Shown here in pieces: positions 12,292 through 22,452 of a stretch of 64,000 bases of DNA (the first letter of the stretch is position 1; every line of letters starts with the position of its first letter). The notes under the pieces are model-generated. The model worked only from the letters and a program-made list of their open reading frames with translations, was not told the origin of the DNA and did no database searches. The translations under genes and the position numbers were made by a program. This DNA comes from Gonatopus flavifemur (lineage: Eukaryota > Arthropoda > Insecta > Hymenoptera > Dryinidae): NCBI GenBank assembly GCA_018340375.1, contig JAFFJZ010000007.1:9796001-9860000 (forward strand). The letters are read 5' to 3'.

Positions 12292-12448
12292 TATATTTTG
12301 AACCGATCCCATGTGGAAATGGAAACACGAGCCGCTACTGGCTGATAGACGGTACAGGTGAAGAGTCAGAATGATAACATCATTCCTTATTACATAAGGG
12401 CCAGTATAAGATTTACAATTTACATAACACGGCAAATTGTTTTGCCAG

Positions 12449-13471
12449 CCCTGATAAAAAAATCTCTCTGTATCTCTGAAAATTTCACGTTTCAGAGAGA
12501 TTCAGAAAGAATTAGAGAAATTCAAAGCAATTCAGCGTGGTTCAGAGGATTTCAGAGACTAGTGGATTGAGAGAACTTGTGCGTTGAATTTTTCAGAAGG
12601 ATTCAGAAAAATTCAGAGGGATTCAGAGAGATGCAGGGAAATTCTGGGAAATTCAAAGAGGAAAAAATTCAGTAAAATTCTTGGTCCCGCATTTCAGAGG
12701 CGTTCAAGGAGTGTCAGACATTTTCAGAGATAAATGCATTCAGAAAGATTGTGCGTAGAACTTTTCAGAAAGATTCAGAGTGATTCAGAGAGATTCAGAG
12801 AGGAATTAATTCAGCTAAATTTTTGGTTCAAAAATTGTGCGTGGGATTTTTCAGAAAGATTCAGAGAGATTCAGAGGAACTTAGAGAGATCCGGGGGGGG
12901 GGGGGGGTCTGGGAAATTCAGAGAGGAATGAATTCAGTACAATTCTTGGTCTTGCATTTCAGAGGCTTTCTGGAAGTTTCAGAGACCTCCAGAGGAAGAT
13001 ACATTGGGGAATTGTGCGTGGAACATTTTAGAAATATTCAGAGAAATTTAGAAAAATTCAGAGTAATTCAGAGAGATTCAGAGGAATTCAAAGGAAGCTT
13101 TGATATCTGAATACATTAAATTCCCGGAGATTTAGAGGAATTCAGAGAAATTCAGAGGAACTCAGAGGGAGCTTTGAAATCTGAATACATTAGATTCCGG
13201 GAGATTTAGAGAAATTCAGAGATATCGAGGTAAATTCAGAGGGAGCTTTGAAATTTAAATATATAAAATTCTGAGGGATTCAGTGATATGCGGAGAGATT
13301 CAGAGAAAGTTGAAGAATTCAGAACGTATCACTATCGGAAAAGTCTCTAACTTCCTCTGAATTACTCTGGAATTACTCTGAATCTCTCTGAAATTTGTCC
13401 CAAAATATAGAGAGATTCAGAGAAATTCAGAGAGATTTCAGAGAGATTCTGAGAGATTTTCTTCATCAGGG
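12449..13471. mobile_element. 1-kb element made of ~10-bp GATTCAGAGA repeats between inverted ends
   Basis: The left end CCCTGATAAAAAAATCTCTC and the right end (inward on the other strand CCCTGATGAAGAAAATCTCT) are inverted repeats. Nearly all the space between is a degenerate array of 'gattcagaga' and 'aattcagagg' units. A superimposed longer period appears as 'gatttcagaggcgttcaagg' and 'gctttgaaatctgaatacatta'. Near 13340-13400 the array flips orientation (cctctgaattactctg). A poly-G run lies at 12894-12907. Open frames here (12734-12931, 12823-13110) come from the repeats. The simplest reading is a non-autonomous transposon whose interior expanded as a minisatellite. No target duplication was found. 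Confidence 0.7.
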
Positions 13472-13590
13472 AGAGGTGGATAAGGAATGGCAAGGAGTAA
13501 GGAGTTGAAATGATTACTTCCTATGTAGAAAGTCTAGCCCGATCCAATATTGGCACAGTACCGGTAACTGGAGTTATCATATTTCAAGTA

Positions 13591-14877
13591 TTAGGTGTAC
13601 AACTTATTTGCTTCCGTCGTTCACAATACATGGTTGCATCGGTAAGTGGCGGTCGAGAGAGGTTAGGCAATGAATGTCACACAGTAAGGTTGGACATCGC
13701 ATATTAGTGAATTTTTTATTAAATCATAAATTTTTACTCGATCAAAGATGTCAGTTTTTGAGCCGAATCCTCGTCGTTTGCGGGAAGTTCTGATTATCTG
13801 CCTTCATTTGAAGAAAACTGCGGCTGAGGCTCATCGAATGGTCTCAAGTACCCACGGTGAGGCTGCTTTGAGTGAAAAAACGTGTCGTGAATGGTTCCAA
13901 CGTTTCAAGAAGGGCGATTTTAATGTCGTGAACCGACATGGCGGTGGAAGAGAGAAAATTTTTGAAGATTCCGAAATGGAGGCATTACTTGATGAAGACT
14001 CGTGCCAAACGCAAGAAGAATTGGCAGAATCATTGGGAGTAACTCAAAAAACCATTTCGAAACGCCTCAGAGCCATGGGAATGATTCAGAACAGGGGAAT
14101 TGGGTTCCGTTCGAATTGAAGCCAAGAGATGTTGAACGACGTTTCTTTACTTGTGAACAGCTGCTTCAAAGACAGAATCGAAATGGGTTTTTACACCGCA
14201 TGGTGACCGGGGAAGAAGAATGGTTCACTGCGATAATCCCGAGCGCAGAAAATCTTGGGGAATGCCTGGACATGACCCTACGGCGACGGCTAAACCAAAT
14301 ATTCATGGTGCCATGGTTATGCTCTGCATTTGGTGGGATCAGCTCGGTGTCGTGTATTATGGGCTATTGAAATCGAGTGAAACCATTACAGGGGATCGAT
14401 ATCGAACGCAGTTGATGCGTTTGAGCTGAGTGTTTGAGGAGGAATGGCCACGGTACCAAGAAAAACACGACAAAGTTATCCTCCAACATGATAATGCTCG
14501 GCCACATGTCTCAAAACCGGTCAAGACATATTTGGAACCACTACAATTGGAAGTCTTATCCCATCCGCCATACTCTCCAGACAAATGTCGGAAGGAGCAT
14601 TTGCTCCTTCCGACTACCATTTATTTCGATCGATCGCACACGGCCTGAGTGATCAGCATTTTCATTCTTATGAAGAAGTTAAAGAATGGATCGATTCGTG
14701 GATCACTTCAAAAGATGCATCGTTTTTCCGAGATGAGATCCGACAATTGCCAAGAAGATGGGAAGAAGTAGTAGCTAGCGACGGCCAATACTTTGAATAA
14801 TAAGTATGTATTTACTTTTTGAAAATAAAGCCTCAAATTTTGGAAAAAAAACGGCGGAAGCGAAGTTGTACGCCTAA
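13591..14877 (+). mobile_element. Full-length, inactive mariner element
   Basis: The ends TTAGGTGTACAACTTATTTG (13591) and, inward on the other strand, TTAGGCGTACAACTTCGCTT (ending 14877) are mariner-type inverted repeats. TA flanks both sides (13589-13590 and 14878-14879). The length of 1287 bp is normal for mariner. The transposase gene inside is broken in several places. It lies in the FABP intron in the orientation opposite to the gene. Confidence 0.95.
13748..14800 (+). pseudogene. Broken mariner transposase
   Basis: The first part (13748-14119) is an intact N-terminal DNA-binding region with two helix-turn-helix units (EKTCREWFQRFKKGDFNV, then the AESLGVTQKTISKRLRAMG region). Frame changes follow. 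The catalytic region reads HRMVTGEEEWF, where mariners have GDE, so the first catalytic Asp is now Glu. The second Asp survives in LQHDNARPHV. The third region YSPD...APSDYHLF is split by a short insertion at about 14583-14600 that shifts the frame. A stop also follows 'LMRLS' (14427-14429). The C-terminus (EEVKEWIDSWITSKDASFF ... GQYFE) ends at 14800. The enzyme is dead. Confidence 0.93.
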
Positions 14878-15142
14878 TAATGAAAAAAAAATACGTTGAA
14901 TTTGAACTTTGAAAATCTTACAATCCCGTTTTTCTCATTATAGTCAACGAAAAAAGGCACTTCAGAAGTGATTTCTCCAAAGTTCACTGAATGAGGATTG
15001 AGTCCGGGTTCTGCAAGTGAGAAACCAAGGATCTATCATATCAGCAAATCTCCGAATTGTCGACGAATCTCTGAAATTGTCATTCATTGTAATAATTCCG
15101 TTGAATTCATACAATTTACCATAGATTCCGTAGTGAAAAAAC

Positions 15143-15290
15143 CACTGTAAAAAGTGTGGCTCAAATTGGCTGCGTTTTCATTTGAAAACTGAATGAAATT
15201 CAGCCTTTTCCATTATGTCGGCGATTGTTTTTTGTGCTTACTTAAGACTCAAAATAGCCTTCTTTTGGCTGCATCTTAAATTCAGTCATG
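15143..15290. mobile_element. Fragment of the 183-bp CACTGTAAAAAG family
   Basis: It begins CACTGTAAAAAGTG and continues with 'ggctgcgttttcatttgaaaactga', 'attcagccttttccattatg', 'tcggcgattgttttttgtgctta' and 'ggctgcatcttaaa'. These parallel the copies at 39465, 42769, 55619 and 56202. The right end is missing. Confidence 0.8.
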
Positions 15291-15474
15291 TCTAGGGTAG
15301 CCAGATTAAAATCGGGAAATTCGATGATTGGATAATTCTCATTTATCTAATCATTCATATTCCAGATTCTAAAAGAGGGAACCGATGGCCAAGCTGCCCT
15401 GGTTTTTATCTGACAACCCTAGTCATGACACAAACAGAATTCAAAACTTTCTTCTTACAGTCAATCCTCACAGT

Positions 15475-15573
15475 ACCACAGTCCCAGAAGAATTCTTGAA
15501 GAATTCATGAAGAACACAATCAGTTCAATAAGACTTCTTTGTGAATTCTTCTAGGATTGTAGTACTGCTTGGG
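15475..15573. mobile_element. 99-bp inverted-repeat element, CCCA-type ends
   Basis: Left TCCTCACAGTACCACAGTCC pairs with the right end read on the other strand, CCCAAGCAGTACTACAATCC. The interior is rich in GAATTC-like motifs. It is a sibling of 18858-18966. The flanking dinucleotides are AA and AG, so the duplication is imperfect. Confidence 0.7.
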
Positions 15574-17721
15574 AGAGTTCTATTAATATTAGCGAATTGT
15601 CATCTATCGAGCATATCGAATGATCATACCAACCCTAGCTTCATGCTGGCGCTTGATGCTGATCAACTGAAAGCTTGTAACTTTGCTTCAGGATGACAAA
15701 AAAACTAATCAAAAGAGTTGGTTCAATTTGAGGAAATGTTTGCTTATTTCCAATTTTTACATGCTTATAAAAAAAAATGTTTCTCTGATAAACACATGCA
15801 TTTCTCACTTAGGGGAGGAGAGAAATGTTCCTTTCCATCACTCCAATTCTGTGCAATTCTCACATAAAATATGAGATGGGCTCGATAAATCACGATTTTT
15901 GTCTTGTTAGATCTCGATATGATAAAAAATATACATTCGAATACGATTTAATCGTAATAATACAAGTGAATTGATAAGAGGAAATTCATTTTACAAACGA
16001 GACTCATGACCTAACACAAACTTATCTATTTACCTGTGAATATGATACGGGGGTTATTGTGTAATCAGCGAACTGTCTACGTGTCAGACGATTGAAGTCA
16101 TTGAACATTCAATTCTTTTATGTTGGTTTATTTTGCAATGCAGCCTTACACGCAGGTACGAGGTTATTATCATTTCAAACTGACTGTTCATCCCGTACCG
16201 AGAAATTAATTTCTCAATTAAACTCAAGTTCCCTGAACTGAAATATTGTTGGTTACAATCAAAATTTTCAGTTAAAAGAACTACAACTATACTGATCGTA
16301 TTTCACTAAATCGTATTTTACTAAAGTTTTTAGTCATGACAACTCAAAAATTTTTTCAGTGTGATTAATAGAAAAATTGAACCTTTTTTCAATAAAAGAA
16401 AAACAGTCTTAGTGTGGTAGAAAAGTAAATCGAAGGATAGATAAAAACATAGGTTCATGATTGGAGGAAAAAAATCTGCTGTCGCTGCAAATCGTTTTAC
16501 TAATCTAGCTGAAAATGCGTTGCCACAGCTAACTGGATAACTGAAAAAGCAACATAAACAACTACAACAGCAAATTTTTCGCTGAACTAGACAAATTTTT
16601 AGTATCATATATAGAACTGCGAACGAATTTCACAATTACAGCTAAAAGATTGCTGTTGTGGCTAACAAGTTTGTTCTTATTACAAATAGATTGCTGGAGC
16701 AGCAAAAAGTTTGCTGCTTCAGCGAAATCAGATTTCGTTGTCATAACAAAATTTTTCTCCACGTTTAGTTGCAACTCAAATAGTTTCACAATATAATTTC
16801 GAATCAATTTGAAAATATTTCTTAAGGATGATAACAAATCTCGCGTATATAAATCACCTCACATAAATTTTTCATGTATTTGATGCAATGCATATTTAAT
16901 GAAGATACTTAAATAAAGATAATTTAACTAATTAGATACTTACATTGAAATTACACCTTCACGCTGAGCGGAAAACTTTCTAAGAGCCATAGAATATTCA
17001 ATTGGATAGTTGCAAAAACAATAATTGATTGATTTATTATGATTGAATATATATTCTTAATGACAAAATATTTTATAGAATATTAAATGTTTTTAGTTGA
17101 CTCGATAAATATTTCATGAATTCATTAAATATTTATCTGAATGAACTGCATATTTCTTTGCGACTATTCGATGGAATATTTTATTCTTCTCATAAATATT
17201 TTCTCTCAGTGTAAACTATTTGAACGAACTTCGAATAAAATTCAAAAATCCTTACTTTCGTACGTTGTGATTTCTTGGCAGACAAAAACAGCCTTTGAAG
17301 GTCAATTCGTAGGAAAAGTAGAGAAAGAGAACAAATCAAGATTCTAAAGAATTCTAATATTTATATACATCACATACAAATTTGGTTAAAATTCCACACT
17401 TCGACCGTATTGAATTTCAATTTTCAAAATCTGTTAAATTTTCTCACTCATTTTTATCAAAACTTGATAAGAACTTTATTCGAACAAAGTCCATTGCAAA
17501 TTCACTATCGTCATCGTAATCATTATTTTTTGTGAATGAAAGGGAACTTTTTCAGAAGGTCTTTTCCCTAGAATTACCATATGAATAATTTCATTTCAAT
17601 TTTAATTAAATTCCAGTCACATAATAACTCGAAATAAATCGAATCTCGCAACTTTAATATTTTGTTTTACATCGAATCAGGCCAATAATCTATTCATCTT
17701 ATCAGTATTCAAATGTCTCAC
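15574..17721. other. Intron sequence between repeats and exon 1b
   Basis: AT-rich FABP intron sequence with one old repeat (16464-16763). I find no exon or RNA gene in it. Confidence 0.5.
16464..16763. mobile_element. Old CACGGAG-family element
   Basis: The edges read 'ggaggaaaaaaatctgctgtc' and 'gttgtcataacaaaatttttc'-tccacg. The interior shows the family's succession of 'ttgctg..caGCaaa' motifs, including the 'agtatcatatatagaactgcgaac' core seen in the younger copies. It is strongly diverged. Confidence 0.7.
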
Positions 17722-17794
17722 CTAAGGCTTTCATGTATTCATCGAACTTTTCACTCGATTGAAGTTTATAACGGCGTCCAACAAAGTCAGTCAT
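17722..17794 (-). CDS. fabp: FABP alternative first exon 1b
   Basis: On the minus strand this short exon encodes MTDFVGRRYKLQSSEKFDEY and MKAL, then one base of a glycine codon before the donor (G|GTGAGA at 17722/17721). Spliced to 10761 it gives ...MKALGVGMVTRKMG, in frame, and a 132-residue protein. It supplies strand A and helix I of the barrel, part of the portal through which fatty acids enter. Compared with exon 1a it is two codons shorter and differs at about half its positions, with Lys instead of the usual Asn before FDE. It is the exon closer to the body of the gene, about 7 kb upstream of the central exon. It was found by homology rather than by open-frame length. The start is the only ATG that fits the family, in context GTGACAATG. 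Confidence 0.95.
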
Positions 17795-17857
17795 TGTCAC
17801 TGTGTTGAATGAATCTTTACACTGAAGATCGATCCCTGTCAACTGCTTGGATGAGAC

Positions 17858-17891
17858 TAAAGAGTATTACCAAATGCTTGAACGATTTATA
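17858..17891 (-). promoter_or_regulatory. Core promoter of FABP exon 1b
   Basis: On the minus strand TATAAAT (17891-17885) stands 33 bases before the A of TTTAGTC (17858), which resembles the arthropod initiator TCAGT. The predicted leader is about 64 bases. An alternative initiator-like TCAGTG lies closer to the start codon, near 17823. Confidence 0.6.
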
Positions 17892-18309
17892 CTGGGTAAT
17901 ATGATTGTCGCTTTGCAGCGTATTCTTATCGTCCATCCGTGAGAAGAACTGTTCTTGATTGAAATTCAAAAAGAGATGGAAACTTTGAAGTTTGACCCCC
18001 CAAGATATGAGTATGTATTATATTTATAAAATATACGATTTGTGCATCACTTGTAAAAGTAAAAATTTCATAACACAGAATATACTGTATCCTGTAAGTG
18101 GGAATGCATTAGTTATATCCTTTTCGCCACTCTATAGCAATTTATAATTGTTGAATTTGTATGAGTCACTATCAAAAAATCAACAATTGATGAATCATTG
18201 TTACATGTAGTTATAAATCAAACTACCCTCAGCACTTTTTCATGGGGGACAGTAGGATGATTTGAACAAATTTCACAAAGTTCAAATGTACACCTGGCTT
18301 TGAGGTGAT
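17892..18309. other. Region upstream of exon 1b
   Basis: AT-rich; it should contain upstream control elements of promoter 1b, but I recognise no specific sites. Confidence 0.4.
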
Positions 18310-18850
18310 CGAGGTAATATTCGCAGAATAGCAAATCTTTTTCCCACACGGAGAGAAAAGTATTGCTGGCATAACAAGTAGGTTTGTTACTATAGCGCCT
18401 ACAAAAAAATTAGCTATAAGAGCAAGAAAAATGATTGACACAACTGAACTTTTTTGCTGACATAAACACATTTGTTAATAGACCTAACGTCTTAGCTGCT
18501 GTGGTGAATATTTTTGCAAGGACAACAAATTTCTTTGTAGGCGCTATAGTAGCAAACCATTTTTCTCCGTGCACCTCGCTAAAGAGTTGCTTCCACAGCT
18601 AACTGAATTGTTGGGAGAGCAACATAATTAACTGTAGCGGCAAATTTTTCATAGGACTAGCAAAATTTTCAGTATTATATACAGAATAGCAAACAAATTT
18701 TGCTGTAGGAGCAAACATTTGTGGCTACCACAGTTAAAAAATCGCTATCGTAGCCAACTAGATAGCTCTGACAGCGCAAAATAATTTGCTGTTGAAAGAG
18801 ACTCAGCAAACTTAGATTTCGCTATCACAACAAGTTTCTGTTTTCTCCAT
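18310..18850. mobile_element. Old CACGGAG-family element split by a younger one
   Basis: The left part 'gaggtaatattcgcagaatagcaaa' and the right part ('ttcagtattatatacagaatagcaaac', 'tttgctgtaggagcaaac', ending 'gttttctccatacag') match the interior of the young copies. They are separated by the palindrome at 18347-18571. Confidence 0.65.
18347..18571. mobile_element. 225-bp palindromic element nested in an older relative
   Basis: The ends are CACGGAGAGAAAAGTATTGC and, on the other strand, CACGGAGAAAAATGGTTTGC. The arms continue with 'gtttgttactatagcgccta'. CA flanks both sides (18345-18346 and 18572-18573), a 2-bp duplication. It interrupts the older element at 18310-18850. Confidence 0.75.
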
Positions 18851-18857
18851 ACAGTAT

Positions 18858-18966
18858 TCCACACAACATCACAGTCCCAAAAGAATTCTTAAAGAATTCA
18901 TAAAAAACACAACCAGTTCAACAAGAATTCTTTATGAATTCTCCTGGGACTGTGGAGCTGTGTGGG
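18858..18966. mobile_element. 109-bp inverted-repeat element, CCCA-type ends
   Basis: Left TCCACACAACATCACAGTCC pairs with CCCACACAGCTCCACAGTCC read from the right end. The GAATTC-rich interior matches 15475-15573. The flanks are AT and CT. Confidence 0.7.
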
Positions 18967-19008
18967 CTCGTTGCTCGCACACCATACAGCTAAACAATAC
19001 AAAAACAA

Positions 19009-19780
19009 TGCACTCTCTAAATCTGAAAGAGTGAAAAATCACGTGTTTCACTCCATTAAGTCTCAGAATTGAGCCAGTCCGCTTTAAGTGGGATTTTCAC
19101 TCGTTTCGAGTGAACCCCCACTCTTTGAGAGTGAAAAATTCACTCTGGGATTGACGTGGCCGTGAGTTTCTAGCCTCAAACCTTCCCGAAGAGAACATGA
19201 AGCTTCAGCAAACGTTCAGATTAGATCTTTATAGATCGGATCGAAGGTTTATGAAAGCTCACTTTTAGATTCACAAACGTTTGTCAAAGGTACTACAAAC
19301 GTTGAAATGCTCGCCTCAAAATACTTTCCGAAAACACAGATGGAACGTTCATTGAAGGTTCATCGAGCGTTTGAGGAAGCTTCACAAAAATATCTATACT
19401 TAGATTAATTTATAATAATTTATGTTTATTAACTAATTTATTTTTATATAAATTGATCAAAATTGATATAAGTACAGATATTTTTGTGAAGCTTCGTCAA
19501 ACCTTCGATGAATCTTCAGCGAACGTTCCATCTATGTTTCCTGAACGTATTTCGAGGCGGACATTTCAACGTCCGTAAAACCTTTGTCAAACGTTTGTGA
19601 ATCTAAAAGTTAGCTCTAATGAACCTTCGGCCCGATCTATACACATCTGATCTGAAGCTTCATGTTCTCTTCGGGTTAGACTATCACTCCAAAAGAGTGG
19701 AAATTCCACTCGAAATTTCCACAAGCTCAATTTTAGCTGGCTAAAGAGTGAAATCTTATTCTAAAAATTTTAGAGAGCAT
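19009..19780. mobile_element. GCACTCTCTAAA-ended element, interrupted
   Basis: Left 'tgcactctctaaatctgaaa' and right 'ttttagagagcattat' are its inverted ends. Repeated GAGTGAAAA / TTTTCACTC motifs fill it. A second, uninterrupted copy lies at 20149-20405. Alignment of the two shows that 19185-19675 is an insertion. Confidence 0.75.
19185..19675. mobile_element. 491-bp palindromic element inserted in 19009-19780
   Basis: The ends CCCGAAGAGAACATGAAGCT at both sides are perfect inverted repeats. The arms continue almost to the centre, with 'ttcagcaaacgttc', 'gatcggatcgaaggttt' and 'acaaacgtttgtcaaagg' mirrored. TT flanks both ends. The paralogue at 20149-20405 gives the unoccupied site. Confidence 0.85.
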
Positions 19781-19845
19781 TATGAATTATTTCATTAACA
19801 TTTTCTGTAAAATCAAAACTTCTTCTCTCATTATACATGAAAATA

Positions 19846-20127
19846 TCCATACAGCACAAGAGTCCCTTCAGAGAGCTCCCGTTATGACAGTAAACATGAA
19901 TTCATCATGAATAATTTGAATTCAATTTGAATTCTTGATGAACAACTTAGTTGTTCAGAAAGAGTTCATCCCGTGAATTCATCAAGACCTATTCAGGCAT
20001 CCAATATGTATTCATTTTGAGTTGATTGAATTTATATTGAATTCACGGTTACTGACATAACGGGAACTGTTCAAGAATTCTTTGAGAAGTTTATATGAAT
20101 TTGAAATGATCATTTGTGCTGTCTGGG
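19846..20127. mobile_element. 282-bp element, copy 1 of a pair (other at 60602)
   Basis: The ends TCCATACAGCACAA and, from the other side, CCCAGACAGCACAA are flanked by TA on both sides (19844-19845, 20128-20129). It is collinear with 60602-60883 throughout: 'gagctcccgttatgacagta', 'aacatgaattcat', 'tgaattcttgatgaa', 'cataacggg'. Both copies are exactly 282 bp. Confidence 0.85.
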
Positions 20128-20148
20128 TAATGATCGATTTCATTTCAA

Positions 20149-20405
20149 CGTACTCTCTGAATCTGGAAGAGGAAAAAATCACGTATTTCACTTCAATAAG
20201 TCTCAGAAGTGAGTCAGTCCGCTTCGAGTGGGATTCTCACTCGTTTAGAATGAGAAATTCACTCTAGAATTGGAGCGGGTGTGAGTTTTTAGCCCCAAAC
20301 CTCAAACTGTCACTCTCAAAGGGTGGAAATTCCACTCACAATTTCGACAAGCTCGCTTTTGGCTGGCTAAACAATGAAATCTCACTCTACAAATTTTAGA
20401 GAGTG
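20149..20405. mobile_element. Uninterrupted copy of the GCACTCTCTAAA-ended element
   Basis: It matches the outer parts of 19009-19780 ('cgtactctctgaatctgg' ... 'ttttagagagtg'), with shared 'caataagtctcagaagtgag' and 'cactctcaaagggtgga' segments. It serves as the empty-site reference for the insertion at 19185. Confidence 0.75.
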
Positions 20406-21047
20406 TGATTTTAGATCTTCAATCAACTGAGTAGCAAAGGAATATATAAATAATTATTTCGTTCTCCTGGAACGTGGGATACTTTTGATTAACTCCATTG
20501 ATCGATAATGTGTGTTTTTTTGGGGCAAAATTTTGAATAAATGTATAAAAATTCGGGAGCTATGTCCCATCGGCGTTAACTAAGTACGAAAGAGATGAAT
20601 AGTGCCAGGACTTTCAGTCTTGGAGAAGTAACATAAATATTTAAACTCTTCATCGTCGTAATCGATAGAAACTCAACCGAGATGAGACTTACAGCAAAAA
20701 CAAAGTGAAGAAAACTCCAACGTCGATTAGACATTGAACTTCTTCAAGGAGACGATAGCGGAGTGGGAAGTTCAGCTCAAATAGATGGAACGTTCACTCG
20801 TGTGTGTGTGTGTATCTTGTTTATAAGCTGTAACAGGCTCAGTAATGAAGAAATAAATTTTCCGCAGCATCAAAGGTATAGGAACGGCATAGCGTTAATC
20901 AACTCTTCCATGAAAGATTTTTTGAATACTTTTCAACAATTTTAACGTATTGTTCTATTTATCATTCCTTGAATACCCATGGAAACGCTACATAAGAAGT
21001 GACATTTTGAGATTACCGGAAAACATTTAAGTTACCTTAAAAATTTA
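20406..21047. other. Intron sequence, no feature recognised
   Basis: AT-rich intron with a (GT)n run at about 20799-20813. No exon or element boundary is evident. Confidence 0.5.
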
Positions 21048-21432
21048 TTTAAAGGCACTCAAGTACCAACAAAAGCGAGCCAAATTTTGCGCCAACTTTT
21101 TTCATAAATTATGCGTTCAACGGAAATTTTCGATGGATAATAATAAAATCCACGACCAGGATTAGACTCTAAAGTTGAGTTTCAGTCTTTTTCTGATTTT
21201 CTGGCGAGTATAAGAAGATCTTGAAAGTAATAACCTCCAGCTGTCAAGAAATTGTTGTAATTTTGTTTTACAATACTTGCAAACTATGAAGAAACCTAAA
21301 TTGATATTCAGAGTCCAATCTCAGGTATGTACTTGATTACTATTGATTGTAAATTCAATTTTATCAAGTAATTTATGAAAAAATTTGGCGCAAAATTTTA
21401 CCCGCTCCTCCTGATGCTTGAGTGTCCTTAAA
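21048..21432. mobile_element. ~385-bp inverted-repeat element
   Basis: The ends pair over about 60 bp: 'aaaggcactcaagtacc' on the left and, inward from the right, 'aaggacactcaagcatc', followed by the shared 'attttgcgccaa' and 'ttttttcataaatta' stretches. A relative sits inside the hAT relic at 50130-50500. Confidence 0.75.
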
Positions 21433-21433
21433 T

Positions 21434-21579
21434 GCAGGGACTTGTAACGTTATTCACTTTCGTTACTCATTATATATAATATATATATAATAATGTATAT
21501 ATTGTACACAAATTATATATTTATTATGTATATTTTATATACGATGAGTAACAAAAGTGAATAACGTTACAGTCCCTGC
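21434..21579. mobile_element. 146-bp hairpin element with AT core
   Basis: GCAGGGACTTGTAACGTTAT at the left mirrors the right end (GCAGGGACTGTAACGTTATT on the other strand). The arms run on through 'tcactttcgttactcat' to a pure AT centre (21470-21535). It abuts the previous element. Confidence 0.75.
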
Positions 21580-21620
21580 TCAAATGTCACCCCATTTTTG
21601 GACAACGAAAAATCTTGTGT

Positions 21621-21768
21621 CACAGAAGGTCCACTCAAAATTCGTGTTGAAAACAACACATAAAATTGTCAAATTAACACATTCTCAGTGCAAATTTAAC
21701 ATTTTTATGTTGATTTGATACACTTTTTGTGCTAAAATTCAACATAAATTGCGAGTGGACCTCCTGGG
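21621..21768. mobile_element. 148-bp inverted-repeat element
   Basis: CACAGAAGGTCCACTCAAAA at the left pairs with CCCAGGAGGTCCACTCGCAA from the right. 'gtgttgaaaacaacac' and 'ttcaacataaa' lie within. No coding capacity. Confidence 0.65.
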
Positions 21769-22139
21769 ACATACACATGTGTTGAAAGCAGACAAAATTT
21801 TTCATTGTGTATAATTTTAAGAATACTCGAACGATTTATCATTCTGTAACCTAGGTTTTGATTACAAGAAACGCATGGTGCACTTATGACCCTAACGACT
21901 TAGAAATTATGTACATTGTTTGAGCCATCCTTGTGCGTGACTTGTCTCTATTTTCCTGACATATGAGCGTTGTTGTATTGGTTTTACTTGGCATAATTGG
22001 TGTATTTACATAATCTAGCCCATTATTTTTACCTGGGGTTCTTTCCTACGCGCAAAAAAGTAATCGACTGTCACAATTACTCGGAATCATGAATTAGAAT
22101 TTCATAAAATCATTTTTTATGCGAAACATTCATCCCTTC

Positions 22140-22452
22140 AGAGGATACCAAGGTCACCACCGGAGCACATTTTCTTGCACTAAAATACTCGAAACTGAAT
22201 TGATAAAAGATCTGAAATTTCTAGGGATGATTCTTCAAGACTTCATCTAGGTCTTTACAGAGCCCGAATTTTGAATTTCAAAATAAAATTCTGAGAACAA
22301 AAATTTTTCTCGAAATTTAAAATTCGGGCTCTGTACAGACCTAGATGCAGTTTCAAAGAATCATCCCTAGAAATTTCAGATTATTTTATGAATTCAGTTT
22401 TGAGTATTTTAGTGCAAGAAAACGTGCTCCGTTGGTAACTTTGGTATCCTCT
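22140..22452. mobile_element. 313-bp palindromic element
   Basis: AGAGGATACCAAGGTCACCA pairs with AGAGGATACCAAAGTTACCA from the right. The mirror continues through 'ggagcacattttcttgcact', 'gaaatttctagggatgattc' and 'cagagcccgaatttt' almost to the centre. The flanking duplication is unclear. Confidence 0.8.

Noticed and set aside
12734..13110. Overlapping frames rich in Phe-Arg-Glu-Ile-Gln repeats
   Set aside because: They are translations of the GATTCAGAGA array; the poly-G run and lack of a start context argue against a gene.
12480..13450. Regular short repeats that might suggest a CRISPR-like array
   Set aside because: The units are about 10 bp and degenerate, without unique spacers, in an animal intron.
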